A stretch of DNA of 64,000 nt from Archivesica marissinica (GCA_014843695.1 CM026400.1:16506294-16570293); one strand, 5' to 3'. Numbered from the stretch's first letter, positions 13,086-27,004 are shown. Notes: generated by a model from the letters alone, not told the origin. Program-made: numbers and translations.

Positions 13086-13838
13086 TTAAACATGTAAATC
13101 ATTGACGTAAATACCGTTCTATGTTCATGGGAGTCAACCTTAAACATGTAAAACATTGACGTAAATACCGTTCTATGTTCATGGGAGTTAATCTTAAACA
13201 TGTAAAACATTGACGTAAATACCGTTCTATGTTCATGGGAGTTAATCTTAAACATGTAAAACATTGACGTAAATACCGTTCTATGTTCATGGGAGTTAAT
13301 CTTAAACATGTAAAACATTGACGTAAATACCGTTCTATGTTCATGGGAGTTAATCTTAAACATGTAAAACATTGACGTAAATACCGTTCTATGTTCATGG
13401 GAGTTAATCTTAAACATGTAAAACATTGACGTAAATACCGTTCTATGTTCATGGGAGTTAATCTTAAACATGTAAAACATTGACGTAAATACCGTTCTAT
13501 GTTCATGGGAGTTAATCTTAAACATGTAAAACATTGACGTAAATACCGTTCTATGTTCATGGGAGTTAATCTTAAACATGTAAAACATTGACGTAAATAC
13601 CGTTCTATGTTCATGGGAGTTAATCTTAAACATGTAAAACATTGACGTAAATACCGTTCTATGTTCATGGGAGTTAATCTTAAACATGTAAAACATTGAC
13701 GTAAATACCGTTCTATGTTCATGGGAGTTAATCTTAAACATGTAAAACATTGACGTAAATACCGTTCTATGTTCATGGGAGTCAATCTTAAACATGTAAA
13801 ACATTGACGTAAATACCGTTCTATGTTCATGGGAGTAA
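13085..13838 (-). repeat. 54-bp minisatellite (14 copies) derived from LINE coding sequence
   Basis: Units of 54 bp (18 codons) are nearly identical; 11 or more consecutive units show no visible change. On the minus strand each unit encodes MNIERYLRQCFTCLRLTP in one frame. The other arm has this segment once (55,961-56,015), joined to the LINE tail that begins SHKLELEFGR. The array is therefore an amplification of a piece of retrotransposon ORF2. The two long minus-strand frames of 243-244 codons across it exist only because 54 is divisible by three. Confidence 0.95.
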
Positions 13839-13845
13839 AATATTA

Positions 13846-14380
13846 TTTGATCATTCAGTTAAACAAACAAATAATAGTTTTAGTTTATACGGAATGGTGC
13901 TTTTTATGATAGAAAACGAATAATTAAACGATGCAACATTGTGCTAAATAGTACTAGAACGGTGTGTGTACACGACCAAAAATGACGTCGCGTTGACAAC
14001 ATTTCAACATGCAGTGGCTAGGTACCACAAGAGCACAGCAGTGACAAATAAAACATCTTACTCCACTGTTTTCAACCAGTCAAACTAACATTTTCACTGA
14101 TAAATGTCACAATGTCATTGGAAGGCATAACATAACAACATTATACCATGTGTAGTCTAAGATCCCAATAGTAACGCATTGGCTATACGAAGATTGATCA
14201 AACAGTAAAACACCGTCGTTACGTACTTGCAGTTCATTATTATTAATATTGGACTGCTGTCAAAAGACAGAGTATTATATTAAATCCTACTCGTACATGT
14301 ACGCAATTAACAATTTTAATTTGTAGGATCGTGTTATATAACTATGTGTTTTAAGTAAGATGTAAGCATCAAACCTGCTT
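13846..14380. other. Non-coding arm sequence (first intron)
   Basis: Matches 55,431-55,950 of the other arm closely in reverse complement, including the run from CAAAAGACAGAGTATTATAT. I see no gene, no repeat unit and no element ends. Confidence 0.5.
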
Positions 14381-14525
14381 TAGTAAAAGAATCAGACGAG
14401 ACTCTGAAATGGATCCCTGTCTGTATCATTGCACTATCCCCCAAAACTCTACAATGACTAATCTCTTCACCAGGCGTCGATCATATGGGCAACCGGTAGC
14501 GACGATAGATAAACGTAAGCCACAC
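14381..14525 (+). mobile_element. SINE family 1, 3' half only
   Basis: This stretch carries the core 'agacgagactctg' and the 3' part through 'gggcaaccggtagcgacgat' of the family-1 SINE, but no tRNA-like head. The partner in the other arm is 55,299-55,430 (minus). It lies in the intron ahead of the signal-peptide exon. Confidence 0.65.
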
Positions 14526-14693
14526 ACAACTTTTCCTCACTACAAATGCATGTGTACGTCATTGTATTAGTGACATATGTATTGATGTCGCTCTATATTA
14601 ACTCAAATCCTCAAATCGAAATAGTGTGCATCAGTAACAGAGTGGTCATATCAATATATTATTATGAAATATATAATGCACTTGTTTTTGCAG

Positions 14694-14901
14694 GACCACA
14701 GTTATCTCTGTCACAATATGCTCCGATTACTAATTACTATAGTCGCATTGACTAAAGTAGATTGTCTTGAAGACAACGACATTTCGCGTATGTCCGATAT
14801 GCTACAAGAAGTATGTCCCGGCGCTGGCGTATGCAGCAGAAATGGATCACTAACAGCACCTGTCAGTTTACCCAGACATGGCTATGGGTTCTGCTGTACT
14901 T
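14694..14901 (+). CDS. Exon 1 (signal peptide) of secreted/receptor-like cysteine-rich protein, left copy
   Basis: The exon follows the acceptor CTTGTTTTTGCAG (ends 14,693) and closes at the donor T|GTAAGT (14,902). I place the start at ATG 14,718, because MLRLLITIVALTKVDC is a typical signal peptide with cleavage near Cys16. An upstream in-frame ATG at 14,664 lies in the presumed intron. The mature part has Cys residues in a CPGAGVC context, one NGS glycosylation site and an FCCT end. The exon ends after one base of a codon and joins in frame to 24,158, where a CSCSVDC motif follows directly. The intervening intron of 9.3 kb holds the 67-bp array and a LINE. The other-arm exon is 54,915-55,122. 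Confidence 0.7.
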
Positions 14902-15107
14902 GTAAGTTTTGATGAGCTTAGGAAAACGAAATACACAATGGGCGTAGAGAGGAATGGGTATTGGAGCGTAAGTGTATTAACAGTAAAATTGTGCTCAGTA
15001 ATTTTCAATGTACATTCATCGTGATTCCATGTAGCTTTTAACTAAATGGATCAATCATGGTAATTATGGCGATTTTAAGATTAAAGTATAATAGACGGGT
15101 CTGGTTT

Positions 15108-16689
<1,582 letters not shown>

Positions 16690-16690
<1 letters not shown>

Positions 16691-17348
16691 TAGGGTATCA
16701 GTACGAGTTATTTGTGTACCATTCACCAATCGAGCCATTATATATATGACCTGTACATATAAACAGAGTTATTTTTGTACCATTCACCAATCGAGTCATT
16801 ATATAAAATTATATATCACCTGTACCCTGTACATATAAACAGAGTTATTTTTGTACCATTCACAAATCGAGTCATTATATAAAATTATATATGACCTGTA
16901 CAAATAAACAGAGTTATTTTTGTACCATTCACAAATCGAGTCATTATATAAAATTATATATGACCTGTACATATAAACATAGTTATTTTGTACCATTCAC
17001 CAATCGAGTCATTATATATATGACCTGTGCATATAAACAGAGTTATTTTTGTACCATTCACCAATCGAGTCATTATATAAAATTATATATGACCTGTACA
17101 AATAAACAGAGTTATTTTGTACCAGTAACCAATCGAGCCATTATATATATAGTATAATGCAGTAAACATATCAACAGAGTTCATTACTTACCAGTAACCA
17201 TCGAGCCATTATATATAGTATAATGCAGTAAACATATCAACAGAGTTCATTACTTACCAGTAACCAATCGAGCCATTATATATAGTATAATGCAGTAAAC
17301 ATATCAACAGAGTTCATTACTTACCAGTAACCAATCGAGCCATTATAT
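16690..17348. repeat. 67-75 bp minisatellite, proximal divergent part
   Basis: Variant units carry 'accattcaccaatcgagtcattatata' and 'gacctgtacatataaacagagttatttt', then grade into the standard 67-bp unit from about 17,150. The first units differ strongly from the rest, as expected at the ageing edge of an array. The array is interrupted at 17,349 by a LINE. Confidence 0.9.
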
Positions 17349-18845
17349 ATGGCAAATGTAGCCCCTATTTATAAAAAAGGCACAAAGTCCGACCCTGCAA
17401 ACTACCGACCAATCTCTCTTACCTGTATCCTGTGCAAAACCCTGGAACACATTGTCTCATCTAACGTAACAAAGCACTTCACACAAGCAAACCTCTTTTA
17501 TGAACTACAACATGGTTTCCGAGAAAAAAGGTCATGTCAAACCCAACTCCTCATGCTAATAGACGACATCCTCAAATCCATAAACCAGAGAAGTCAAGTT
17601 GACTTAATACTCCTTGACTTCTCAAAAGCCTTTGATATGGTCAACCATGAAAAGCTCCTGTATAAGCTACATTATTATGGCATAAGGGGTCAAACTCTCT
17701 CATGGATTAAAAGCTTCCTCGACAACAGGTCACAGTCCGTCGTAGTCAGTGGCTCTATGTCCAGTACCATACCAGTCTCCTCCGGTGTCCCACAGGGTTC
17801 GGTCCTCGGACCACTCCTCTTTCTCATATACATCAATGACCTCCCATATTTTGTCAAACACTCTAATGTCCGCCTCTTCGCCGATGACACAGCTCTTTAT
17901 CTTTCTCTGACTGTTTCTTCTCATTCCAGCCTACTACAGCAAGACTTACACCAGCTTGAACAATGGGAATCCAAATGGGAAATGAAATTCAATCCATCAA
18001 AGTGCCAGGTTATTCAGATCACCAAACGCAAACTAGTCATATCCACGAAATATCGTCTGCATAATACCTTCTTAGAAACTGTTTCTTCAGCAAAATACCT
18101 GGGAGTAACAATATCAAGTGATTTAAACTTTAACAAACACATTGACAACATCAGCAAAAAAGCAAGTCAAACATTGGGTTTTCTAAGACGAAACATCAAA
18201 GTACACTCAGAAAGGTTAACATCAACAGCATACAAGACACTGGTAAGGCCCCAGCTTGAGTATAGCTCCACGGTTTGGTCACCGTATACGGCAGTTCTCA
18301 TAGACCAGCTTGAGTCTGTACAGCGCAGAGCTGCCCGCTGGGCCAAACAAGACTACGGCCGAACGTCCAGTGTCACAGAAATGTTGAACTCCCTAAATTG
18401 GAGACGCCTTGACCTTCGTCGCATCGACCAAAGATTGGTTATGTTCCACAACATCCTCCATAACCAAGTTGCCATTCAAGCTGAAAACTACCTTACCCCA
18501 AATACAAGATCTTCCAGAACATCCCATTCCCAAGCATTCCGACAGATCCAAACAGTGACTGACTACCATAAATATTCCTTCTTTCCAAGAACCATTGTCC
18601 ACTGGAATGCTTTGCCCCCAGATATTGTCACCTTGTCTGGCCCACAGTTCAGTCTGGCTGTAAGTCGGATTGAACATGTTTCTCCCTAAGTAAACCTGCC
18701 CTGTTCTTAACCTGTTTTTAACCAACCTAACATCATTCTTTTATCATCTTTTATTTCATTTCTTACTAACATTCTTGTCAGTTGACGCGCGTCAAAGTCT
18801 AAGGTCCCCATCAGGGGTTTGACTAATAGGAAGATAGATAGATAT
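17349..18845 (+). mobile_element. 5'-truncated CR1/jockey-type LINE inserted in the 67-bp array; ORF2 reverse transcriptase
   Basis: An intact 446-codon frame (17,349-18,689) encodes the C-terminal two thirds of a non-LTR reverse transcriptase. It shows NYRPISL at residues 19-25, LLDFSKAFD (first catalytic Asp) at 88-96, SGVPQGSVLGP at 145-155 and FADD (catalytic pair) at 177-180. The CR1/jockey-like thumb and C-terminus end at SRIEHVSP. The endonuclease and N-terminus are missing. The initiating ATG is an accident of the junction: AT comes from the satellite (TATATAT) and G from the element. The 3' UTR ends in a GATA-type short repeat (18,829-18,843), after which the satellite resumes with the TATATAGTATAATG segment. 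It is the only long undamaged retrotransposon frame in the window, so the insertion looks recent. Confidence 0.92.
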
Positions 18846-21800
18846 ATAGTATAATGCAGTAAACATATCAATAGAGTTCGTTTCGTACCAGTAACCAATT
18901 GAGCCATTATATATAGTATAATGCAGTAAACATATTAACAGAGTTCATTTCGTACCAGTAACCAATCGAGCCATTATATATAGTATAATGCAGTAAACAT
19001 ATCAACAGAGTTCATTACTTACCAGTAACCAATCGAGCCATTATATATAGTATAATGCAGTAAACATATCTACAGAGTTTATTACTTACCAGTAACCAAT
19101 CGAGCCATTATATATATAGTATAATGCAGTGAACATATCAACAGAGTTCATTACTTACCAGTAACCAATCGAGCCATTATATATAGTATAATGCAGTAAA
19201 CATATCAATAGAGTTCGTTTCGTACCAGTAACCAATCGAGCCATTATATATAGTATAATGCAGTAAACATATCAACATAGTTCGTTTCGTACCAGTAACC
19301 AATCGAGCCATTATATATAGTATAATGCAGTAAACATATCAACATAGTTCATTTCGTACCAGTAACCAATCGAGCCATTATATATAGTATAATGCAGTAA
19401 ACATATCAACAGAGTTCATTACTTACCAGTAAACAATCGAGCCATTATATATAGTATAATGCAGTAAACATATCAATAGAGTTCGTTTCGTACCAGTAAC
19501 CAATCGAGCCATTATATATAGTATTATGCAGTAAACATATCAACAGAGTTCGTTTCGTACCAGTAACCAATCGAGCCATTATATATAGTATAATGCAGTA
19601 AACATATCAACATAGTTCGTTTCGTACCAGTAACCAATCGAGCCATTATATATAGTATTATGCAGTAAACATATCAACATAGTTCAATTCTTACCAGTAA
19701 CCAATCGAGCCATTATATATAGTATAATGCAGTAAACATATCAACAGAGTTCATTACTTACCAGTAACCAATCGAGCCATTATATATAGTATAATGCAGT
19801 AAACATATCAACAGAGTTCATTACTTACCAGTAACCAATCGAGCCATTATATATAGTATAATGCAGTAAACATATCAACATAGTTCGTTTCGTACCAGTA
19901 ACCAATCGAGCCATTATATATAGTATAATGCAGTAAACATATCAACAGAGTTCATTACGTACCAGTAACCAATCGAGCCATTATATATAGTATAATGCAG
20001 TAAACATATCAACATAGTTCAATTCTTACCAGTAACCAATCGAGCCATTATATATAGTATAATGCAGTAAACATATCAACAGAGTTCGTTTCGTACCAGT
20101 AACCAATCGAGCCATTATATATAGTATAATGCAGTAAACATAGTTCATTTCTTACCAGTAACCAATCGAGCCATTATATATAGTATAATGCAGTAAACAT
20201 ATCAACAGAGTTCATTACTTACCAGTAACCAATCGAGCCATTATATATAGTATAATGCAGTAAACATATCAACAGAGTTCATTTCTTACCAGTAACCAAT
20301 CGAGCCATTATATATAGTATAATGCAGTAAACATATCAACAGAGTTCATTACTTACCAGTAACCAATCGAGCCATTATATATAGTATAATGCAGTAAACA
20401 TAGTTCATTTCTTACCAGTAACCAATCGAGCCATTATATATAGTATAATGCAGTAAACATATCAACAGAGTTCATTTCTTACCAGTAACCAATCGAGCCA
20501 TTATATATAGTATAATGCAGTAAACATATCAACATAGTTCATTACTTACCAGTAACCAATCGAGCCATTATATATAGTATAATGCAGTAAACATATCAAG
20601 AGAGTTCATTACTTACCAGTAACCAATCGAGCCATTATATATAGTATAATGCATTAAACATATCAACATAGTTCGTTTCGTACCAGTAACCAATCGAGCC
20701 ATTATATATAGTATAATGCAGTAAACATATCAACAGAGTTCATTACTTACCAGTAACCAATCGAGCCATTATATATAGTATAATGCAGTAAACATATCAA
20801 CATAGTTCAATTCTTACCAGTAACCAATCGAGCCATTATATATAGTATAATGCAGTAAACATATCAACAGAGATCGTTTCGTGCCAGTAACCAATCGAGC
20901 CATTATATATAGTATAATGCAGTAAACATAGTTCAATTCTTACCAGTAACCAATCGAGCCATTATATATAGTATAATGCAGTAAACATATCAACAGAGTT
21001 CATTACTTACCAGTAACCAATCGAGCCATTATATATAGTATAATGCAGTAAACATATCAACATAGTTCGTTTCGTACCAGTAACCAATCGAGCCATTATA
21101 TATAGTATAATGCAGTAAACATATCAACAGAGTTCATTACTTACCAGTAACCAATCGAGCCATTATATATAGTATAATGCAGTAAACATATCAACAGAGT
21201 TCGTTTCGTACCAGTAACCAATCGAGCCATTATATATAGTATAATGCAGTAAACATATCAACAGAGTTCATTACTTACCAGTAACCAATCGAGCCATTAT
21301 ATATAGTATAATGCAGTAAACATATCAACATTGTTCATTACTTACCAGTACCCAATCGAGCCATTATATATAGTATAATGCAGTAAACATATCAACAGAG
21401 TTCGTTTCATACCAGTAACCAATCGAGCCATTATATATAGTATAATGCAGTAAACATATCAACAGAGTACATTACTTACCAGTAACCAATCGAGCCATTA
21501 TATATAGTATAATGCAGTAAACATATGAAGAGAGTTCATTACTTACCAGTAACCAATCGAGCCATTATATATAGTATAATGCAGTAAACATATCAACATA
21601 GTTCGTTTCGTACCAGTAACCAATCGAGCCATTATATATAGTATAATGCAGTAAACATATCAACAGAGTTCATTACTTACCAGTAACCAATCGAGCCATT
21701 ATATATAGTATAATGCAGTAAACATATCAACATAGTTCAATTCTTACCAGTAACCAATCGAGCCATTATATATAGTATAATGCAGTAAACATATCAACAG

Positions 21801-22062
21801 AGATCGTTTCGTGCCAGTAACCAATCGAGCCATTATATATAGTATAATGCAGTAAACATAGTTCAATTCTTACCAGTAACCAATCGAGCCATTATATATA
21901 GTATAATGCAGTAAACATATCAACAGAGTTCATTACTTACCAGTAACCAATCGAGCCATTATATATAGTATAATGCAGTAAACATATCAACATAGTTCGT
22001 TTCGTACCAGTAACCAATCGAGCCATTATATATATAGTATAATGCAGTAAACATATCAACAG
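18845..22062. repeat. 67-bp minisatellite, main part, about 48 copies
   Basis: Units of 67 bp carry ACCAGTAACCAATCGAGCC and TATATAGTATAATGCAGTAA. A few shorter units lack the TATCAACA segment (near 20,135, 20,395, 20,920 and 21,855). A diagnostic unit with AGATCGTTTCGTGCCAG occurs at 20,871 and 21,801, and the surrounding units match too, so a block of several units was duplicated 930 bp downstream. The other arm does not have this array. Confidence 0.96.
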
Positions 22063-22067
22063 AGTTC

Positions 22068-22713
22068 GTGCAGCAATGCACTGATGCGTTAATAAGTGCA
22101 GCAACGCTGCTGACCTTTCGGAATCTCGCCGATAGCTTGTTTTGGTTTCTGTGTATGCTTCCGCCTTACTTCTTTGGTTTTCTCATGGAAAGAAGCGGGT
22201 GTATTGAGGGATTATTTATGTTGTTCAGCTTGTTTTCCTTTATTGGTGCATTGCTCGTGTTCATGGTCTCCTTCTTGCGGGCCACCAGTTACCATAGTCG
22301 AGTTATCCTCGCTCGCACTTGAGGTCTCCGATGGGGTATTATCTGTGGATGAGTGTCTAACCTTAGCTGGTTTGTTGACAAAATCGGCTGTCAGCGTTCC
22401 CTTAGGGTCACTCCCGCTGACATTAGAGTAACATTGTCTTTTAAATTAAATTATCTAAGTAGATCCGCCACATTCCAGTTATACGCTGCAAACAGGTGGT
22501 GTGCGTAAGGTGAATTGTCTGACTTATAGCCTCACACATTTCTTCATGTTTTATTAACTCTATTTTGCGACTTCCAAACAGACTCTGTTCAAGAAAACAA
22601 TACCAATGTAACGCCATTTTGTTCGTTACTTGTCGTTTTACTAATGTGTCACCTATGTTTTGTCTGATATTTCTGTCCAATTTACCGACACAATCTGCAA
22701 TATATACTTCCAA
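22068..22713 (-). pseudogene. LINE ORF1-like (gag-like) fragment, zinc knuckles deleted
   Basis: The minus-strand frame 22,441-22,713 reads a segment ending ITGMWRIYLDNL, which resembles the N-terminal region of the nucleic-acid-binding ORF1 proteins common in molluscan retroelements. Below 22,360 the strand continues into the Ser/Thr/acidic tail (frames on the plus strand here are shadows). Compared with 51,450-52,290 in the other arm, about 350 bp including both CCHC knuckles are missing at about 22,357. The plus-strand start at 22,068-22,108 is a remnant of the 28-bp repeat expanded in the other arm. Confidence 0.5.
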
Positions 22714-22719
22714 GTGATT

Positions 22720-23738
22720 GTATGAATCGCCTAAATATATAATGAGGACAGAAGATAGTATAGAATATACTAATAACGCCTTGGTTTGTATCAGTTACCT
22801 CTAACTCATTTAAGTTAAAAAGTGAATTTCAATACCTTTAAAATTTTATATTAACAAAAATAAAAATTATGTTATTGTAATTAAAGAATTACTAGGAAAA
22901 TCCTGAATTTGCCATTTATAAAACTTGCGAAACAAAATGGCAGCCAAGATATTTCCACAGTGTTTTCATAGGCCGTGGGAACTATATATTGATAATAAAT
23001 GTAAAAAAACAGTTATTGGCTGGTTATGTAGTTTAAATTATATGGAAGAACAATCTTTAAACATTTCTCGATCGTTTTATATCACTAATCGTTTAACAAA
23101 GCTCGTACTCGAGAAATTAACATCTGTGTACAATTTATAGTGATGTGAAAAATTTTTTTTTAATATTTCTAAATAATTCTGGTTTAAATATTATAATAAA
23201 AAATGTACAATATCATAATAGTTGCTATATTTCACAAGCAACAGTAACAGATCACATTGAAAAACATATATATATTACATACATGTTTGTATACAGGAAA
23301 ACATATACAAATAGTTATATTAGCCCTGGACGTCGATACAAGTTCATATCATAATGAATTGTACTCTTGATTCCATAAAAAATCCTGGTCCATTGGATAT
23401 ATCGGCCAATGCTCTACCCATTATAAACATGGAAGCCATTGTTCTTCCCGATTCAAAATTGTAAATGGTATTGATTGAAAATAAAAGATTTCCAACAATG
23501 CATTACTCGTTCAATTGGCATGTATTTTATTTGCTGAACAATGATTATACTGCACGATATTATTGCACTTGTTTATTGTATTCGACTATCAAAGAGTATC
23601 AGTTTGCTTCCAGGCTTCAATCTAGTTCACAAGAACGCGTTCGTACCTCGAAGTGGCTCAATTATCTCCTTCCGGCAAATCATATTTCCGATATGAATAT
23701 TTTAATTTAGATACATATCGACACTATTTTCTGTGTGT
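22720..23738. other. Non-coding arm sequence (second intron)
   Basis: Corresponds to 50,555-51,410 in the other arm. About 115 bp around 22,995-23,110 are present only here. Short frames are open (22,925-23,140 and 23,465-23,710) but show no family resemblance, and the other arm does not keep them fully. Confidence 0.4.
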
Positions 23739-24020
23739 TTTACGTTCATTTATTGTCGCTACCTGTTGCCCATAAGAGCGACGCTCCTGAAGAGATTAAT
23801 CAGTTTAGCTTTTTGGAGGATAGGATAGTGTAATGATACAGATAGAGACACATTCCAGAGTCTCCTCTGGTTATTTTACGTGTACGGTGTACAGCACCGA
23901 CACGAGACCTCGGTTTAAAGTCCCATCTGAAAGGCTGTACATTGTATTAGGGTCAAACGGGGGATCGAACCTGCGATCCCTGGATTACCAGTCCAGCGTG
24001 TCACCACTGGACTACAGATC
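23739..24020 (-). mobile_element. SINE family 1, near full length
   Basis: The minus strand runs from the tRNA-like head (ctgatctgtagtccagtgg, 24,020 downwards) through the core to 'aataaatgaacgtaaaac' at 23,739. It ends about 140 bp before the acceptor of exon 2. In the other arm the corresponding SINE (50,190-50,554) has two heads. Confidence 0.8.
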
Positions 24021-24157
24021 AGTCTTTTCTCGTGTTTCCGTACAGTTTGCTAAGCGAGCGGGTCCTTTGGGGTCTTCCTTCGGACTCGTTCGTTTAGAGC
24101 TCGCTATGAATTAGTGTATTAACTTGTATTATACAAAGCTATTATTCATTTTTACAG

Positions 24158-24969
24158 TTTGTTCGTGTAGCGTTGATTGCGATTCCAATGGAAGCTGTTG
24201 TTTTCCTGATCAACCACCTAACAAAGCGACTCAAGACAACTCAGAGAAAGATCGCAGCTGCCTATATCCAATGGCAATACAACCAGAGGCGAAAGATGTA
24301 CTGCATTTACATTCCTTACATGTAATCACCTCCAGTGTGAATGCTAAAACTACAGCCAATACATCATGTGGTGATGAAATCGTTGCTCCTTGGGGCAGCA
24401 TGTATCCGGTGTCCTCGGCGGAAACGAAGATAATATACAAAAACAGCGCATGCGCTAAGGCCCACAATATTACTGATACGGTAGTATGGAATGCTGTAAT
24501 TGCATGCGAGCCTCAATCTAACCTAAATAAAGACGTTGATGTCATTATGGAGGAAATCAACTCTGGTCAAATTCCAGAATATTGTCACGTTAGTTTCACA
24601 TATCCGGGCGATAGTGACGATTTGACTTCTCACGTATGCTACATTGATTTGATCGACACCTGTTCGGGTTCTGAATTTACCTTAATGGAAAGTTCTCTGT
24701 CTCGGGATGCTGTCATAGAAGCATGTCAAAGCGGATTAGTTTCACCCTATATGTTGGGTGATCTGTACGCTAATATATTTTGCTTTATGTGCAATGAGCC
24801 GAAAGGCAAACTCCAGAACACTTGTAAACAACCTGGGTTTGGCGATATGAGGGGAACAGCGAGCCTAGGCTTCACAGCAATGATTGACGGGCGCTTCATA
24901 GCAGATAATCCACAGACCAAGAGTGACAAAGACCAGGTTCTGCCCACAGTCTGTCGAATTATGAATAAG
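24158..24969 (+). CDS. Exon 2, cysteine-rich ectodomain of secreted/receptor-like protein, left copy (intact)
   Basis: The acceptor TTTTTACAG ends at 24,157 and the donor AAG|GTATAT begins at 24,970, giving 812 bp open throughout in the frame set by exon 1. At the start, CSCSVDCDSNGSCCFPD has the C-x-C-x3-C...CC spacing of somatomedin-B-like modules. A long extracellular-type region follows with many Cys and N-glycosylation sites (NTS, NIT), and the segment YKNSACAKAHN. That segment resembles the YxNxxCAxC element of lophotrochozoan adhesion-GPCR-like ectodomains. No membrane span is seen in the exon; a stop follows six codons into the intron. It may be a secreted protein of about 330 residues, or the N-terminus of a receptor whose further exons are elsewhere. 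Family assignment is inference. Confidence 0.7.
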
Positions 24970-25049
24970 GTATATAGATCACAGTGACAAGAGTATGCGC
25001 ATCATAGCCACACGTAACGCTCGCTGATATATTATCATTTTCGGTGTTG

Positions 25050-26445
25050 CATCATGTCATGCTTATGTAAACATGGATGCCTCGTGTCATACTTATGTAA
25101 ACATGGATGCCTCTTGTCATCCTTATGTAAACATGGATACCTCGTGTCATGCTTATGTAAACATGGATGCCTCGTGTCATGCTTATGTAAACATGGATGC
25201 CTCGTGCCATGCCTATGTAAACATGGATACCTCGTGTCATGCTTATGTAAACATGGATGCCTCGTGCCATGCTTATGTAAACATGGATGCCTCGTGTCAT
25301 GCGTATGTAAACATGGATGCCTCGTGCCATGCCTATGTAAACATGGATGCCTCGTGTCATGCTTATGTAAACATGGATGCCTCGTGCCATGCCTATGTAA
25401 ACATGGATGCCTCGTGTCATGCTTATGTAAACATGGATGCCTCGTGCCATACTTATGTAAACATGGATGCATCGTGTCATGCTTATGTAAACATGGATGC
25501 CTCGTGTCATGCTTATGTAAACATGGATGCCTCGTGTCATGCTTATGTAAACATGAATGCCTCGTGTCATGCTTATGTAAACATGGATGACTCGTGTCAT
25601 GCTTATGTAAACATGGATGCCTCGTGTCATGCTTATGTAAACATGGATGCCTCGTGCCATGCTTATGTAAACATGGATGCCTCGTGCCATGCTTATGTAA
25701 ACATGGATGCCTCGTGCCATGCTTATGTAAACATGGATGCCTCGTGCCATGCTTATGTAAACATGGATGCCTCGTGTCATGCGTATGTAAACATGGATGC
25801 CTCGTGCCATGCCTATGTAAACATGGATGCCTCGTGTCATGCTTATGTAAACATGGATGCCTCGTGCCATGCCTATGTAAACATGGATGCCTCGTGTCAT
25901 GCTTATGTAAACATGGATGCCTCGTGCCATACTTACGTAAACATGGATGCATCGTGTCATGCTTATGTAAACATGGATGCCTCGTGTCATGCTTATGTAA
26001 ACATGGATGCCTCGTGCCATGCCTATGTAAACATGGATGCCTCGTGTCATGCTTATGTAAACATGGATGTCTCGTGTCATGCTTATGTAAACATGGATGC
26101 CTCGTGTCATGCTTATGTAAACATGGATGCCTCGTGCCATGCTTATGTAAGCATGGATGCCTCGTGTCATGCTTATGTAAACATGGATGCCTCGTGCCAT
26201 GCTTATGTAAACATGGATGCCTCGTGTCATGCTTATGTAAACATGGATGTCTCGTGTCATGCTTATGTAAACATGGATGCCTCGTGTCATGCTTATGTAA
26301 ACATGGATGCCTCGTGCCATGCTTATGTAAGCATGGATGCCTCGTGTCATGCTTATGTAAACATGGATGCCTCGTGCCATGCTTATGTAAACATGGATTC
26401 CTCGTGTCATGCTTATGTAAACATGGATGCCTCGTGTCATGATAA
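25050..26445. repeat. 30-bp minisatellite, about 47 copies
   Basis: Units of 30 bp (GCTTATGTAAACATGGATGC plus a CTCGTGTCAT or CTCGTGCCAT segment). Because 30 is divisible by three and several frames lack stops, it reads as long frames on both strands. These are artefacts. Blocks are duplicated: 25,291-25,500 recurs at 25,771-25,980 (480 bp apart), and 26,041-26,160 recurs at 26,221-26,340 (180 bp apart). The other arm has about one unit (49,148-49,178). Confidence 0.97.
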
Positions 26446-27004
26446 GAAAGTATCATGATATGTACCCTCAAGCAGGAAGATTACATACATAGTATAGCCA
26501 TATTAGTGAACACAACCATGCCTTGCGTCAACATGTGTGTGTTGTTCGCTTGTTCAGATACGTGTTATCAATCTGGCTATGGACTGATTGTTATATGTTT
26601 ATCATATATACTATATGTAGACAAAGTGAAGTTCCTCTGATAATCTGTATTTTGGTCATAAAGCGATAGAAATAGCATATAAATAGCCTCCAAATGATGG
26701 CACCGTATACGTATATGCATAAAAGCACCGAATAAGAATTACAATAGTATGCATATAATTATGAGAACTCAAAATTAAAATAATACGGTGCTGTGAATTT
26801 ACATAATACGTTCTCCTGTCAAATATAACTGGCTCCAGATTGCTACGAAACTTCGCATTACTTGGATCAAATTACAATTGTATTACATACCTAAACATGT
26901 TTTTAAACGTGTGTCAGTGTCTGATATTTGAACAGACATGTGTATGTCATGATTTATAGCAAGCTAGACTTGCGCCACAATTCGTCACATGTCCGAAAGT
27001 GTTT
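26446..27004. other. Non-coding arm sequence near the loop
   Basis: From about 26,600 this matches 47,920-47,535 in reverse complement (for example the CAGTGTCTGATATTTGAACA segment). The part 26,446-26,600 has no clear partner. No gene is seen. Confidence 0.5.

Noticed and set aside
13070..13830. Frames of 243-244 codons, apparent repeat protein
   Set aside because: Product of the 54-bp array; the other arm shows the segment once, inside a LINE relic.
17690..17924. Antisense frames over the LINE reverse transcriptase
   Set aside because: Shadows of the coding frame on plus.
22068..22431. Hydrophobic plus-strand frame resembling a membrane protein
   Set aside because: It is the complement of the ORF1-like tail (51,950-52,279 in the other arm), with no independent support.
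23739..24114. 93-codon plus frame (23,833-24,114) before exon 2
   Set aside because: It reads the antisense of a SINE and short flanking sequence.
25035..26471. Long open frames of 460-478 codons on both strands
   Set aside because: They are the 30-bp array read in stop-free frames; no start context, domain or splice evidence.
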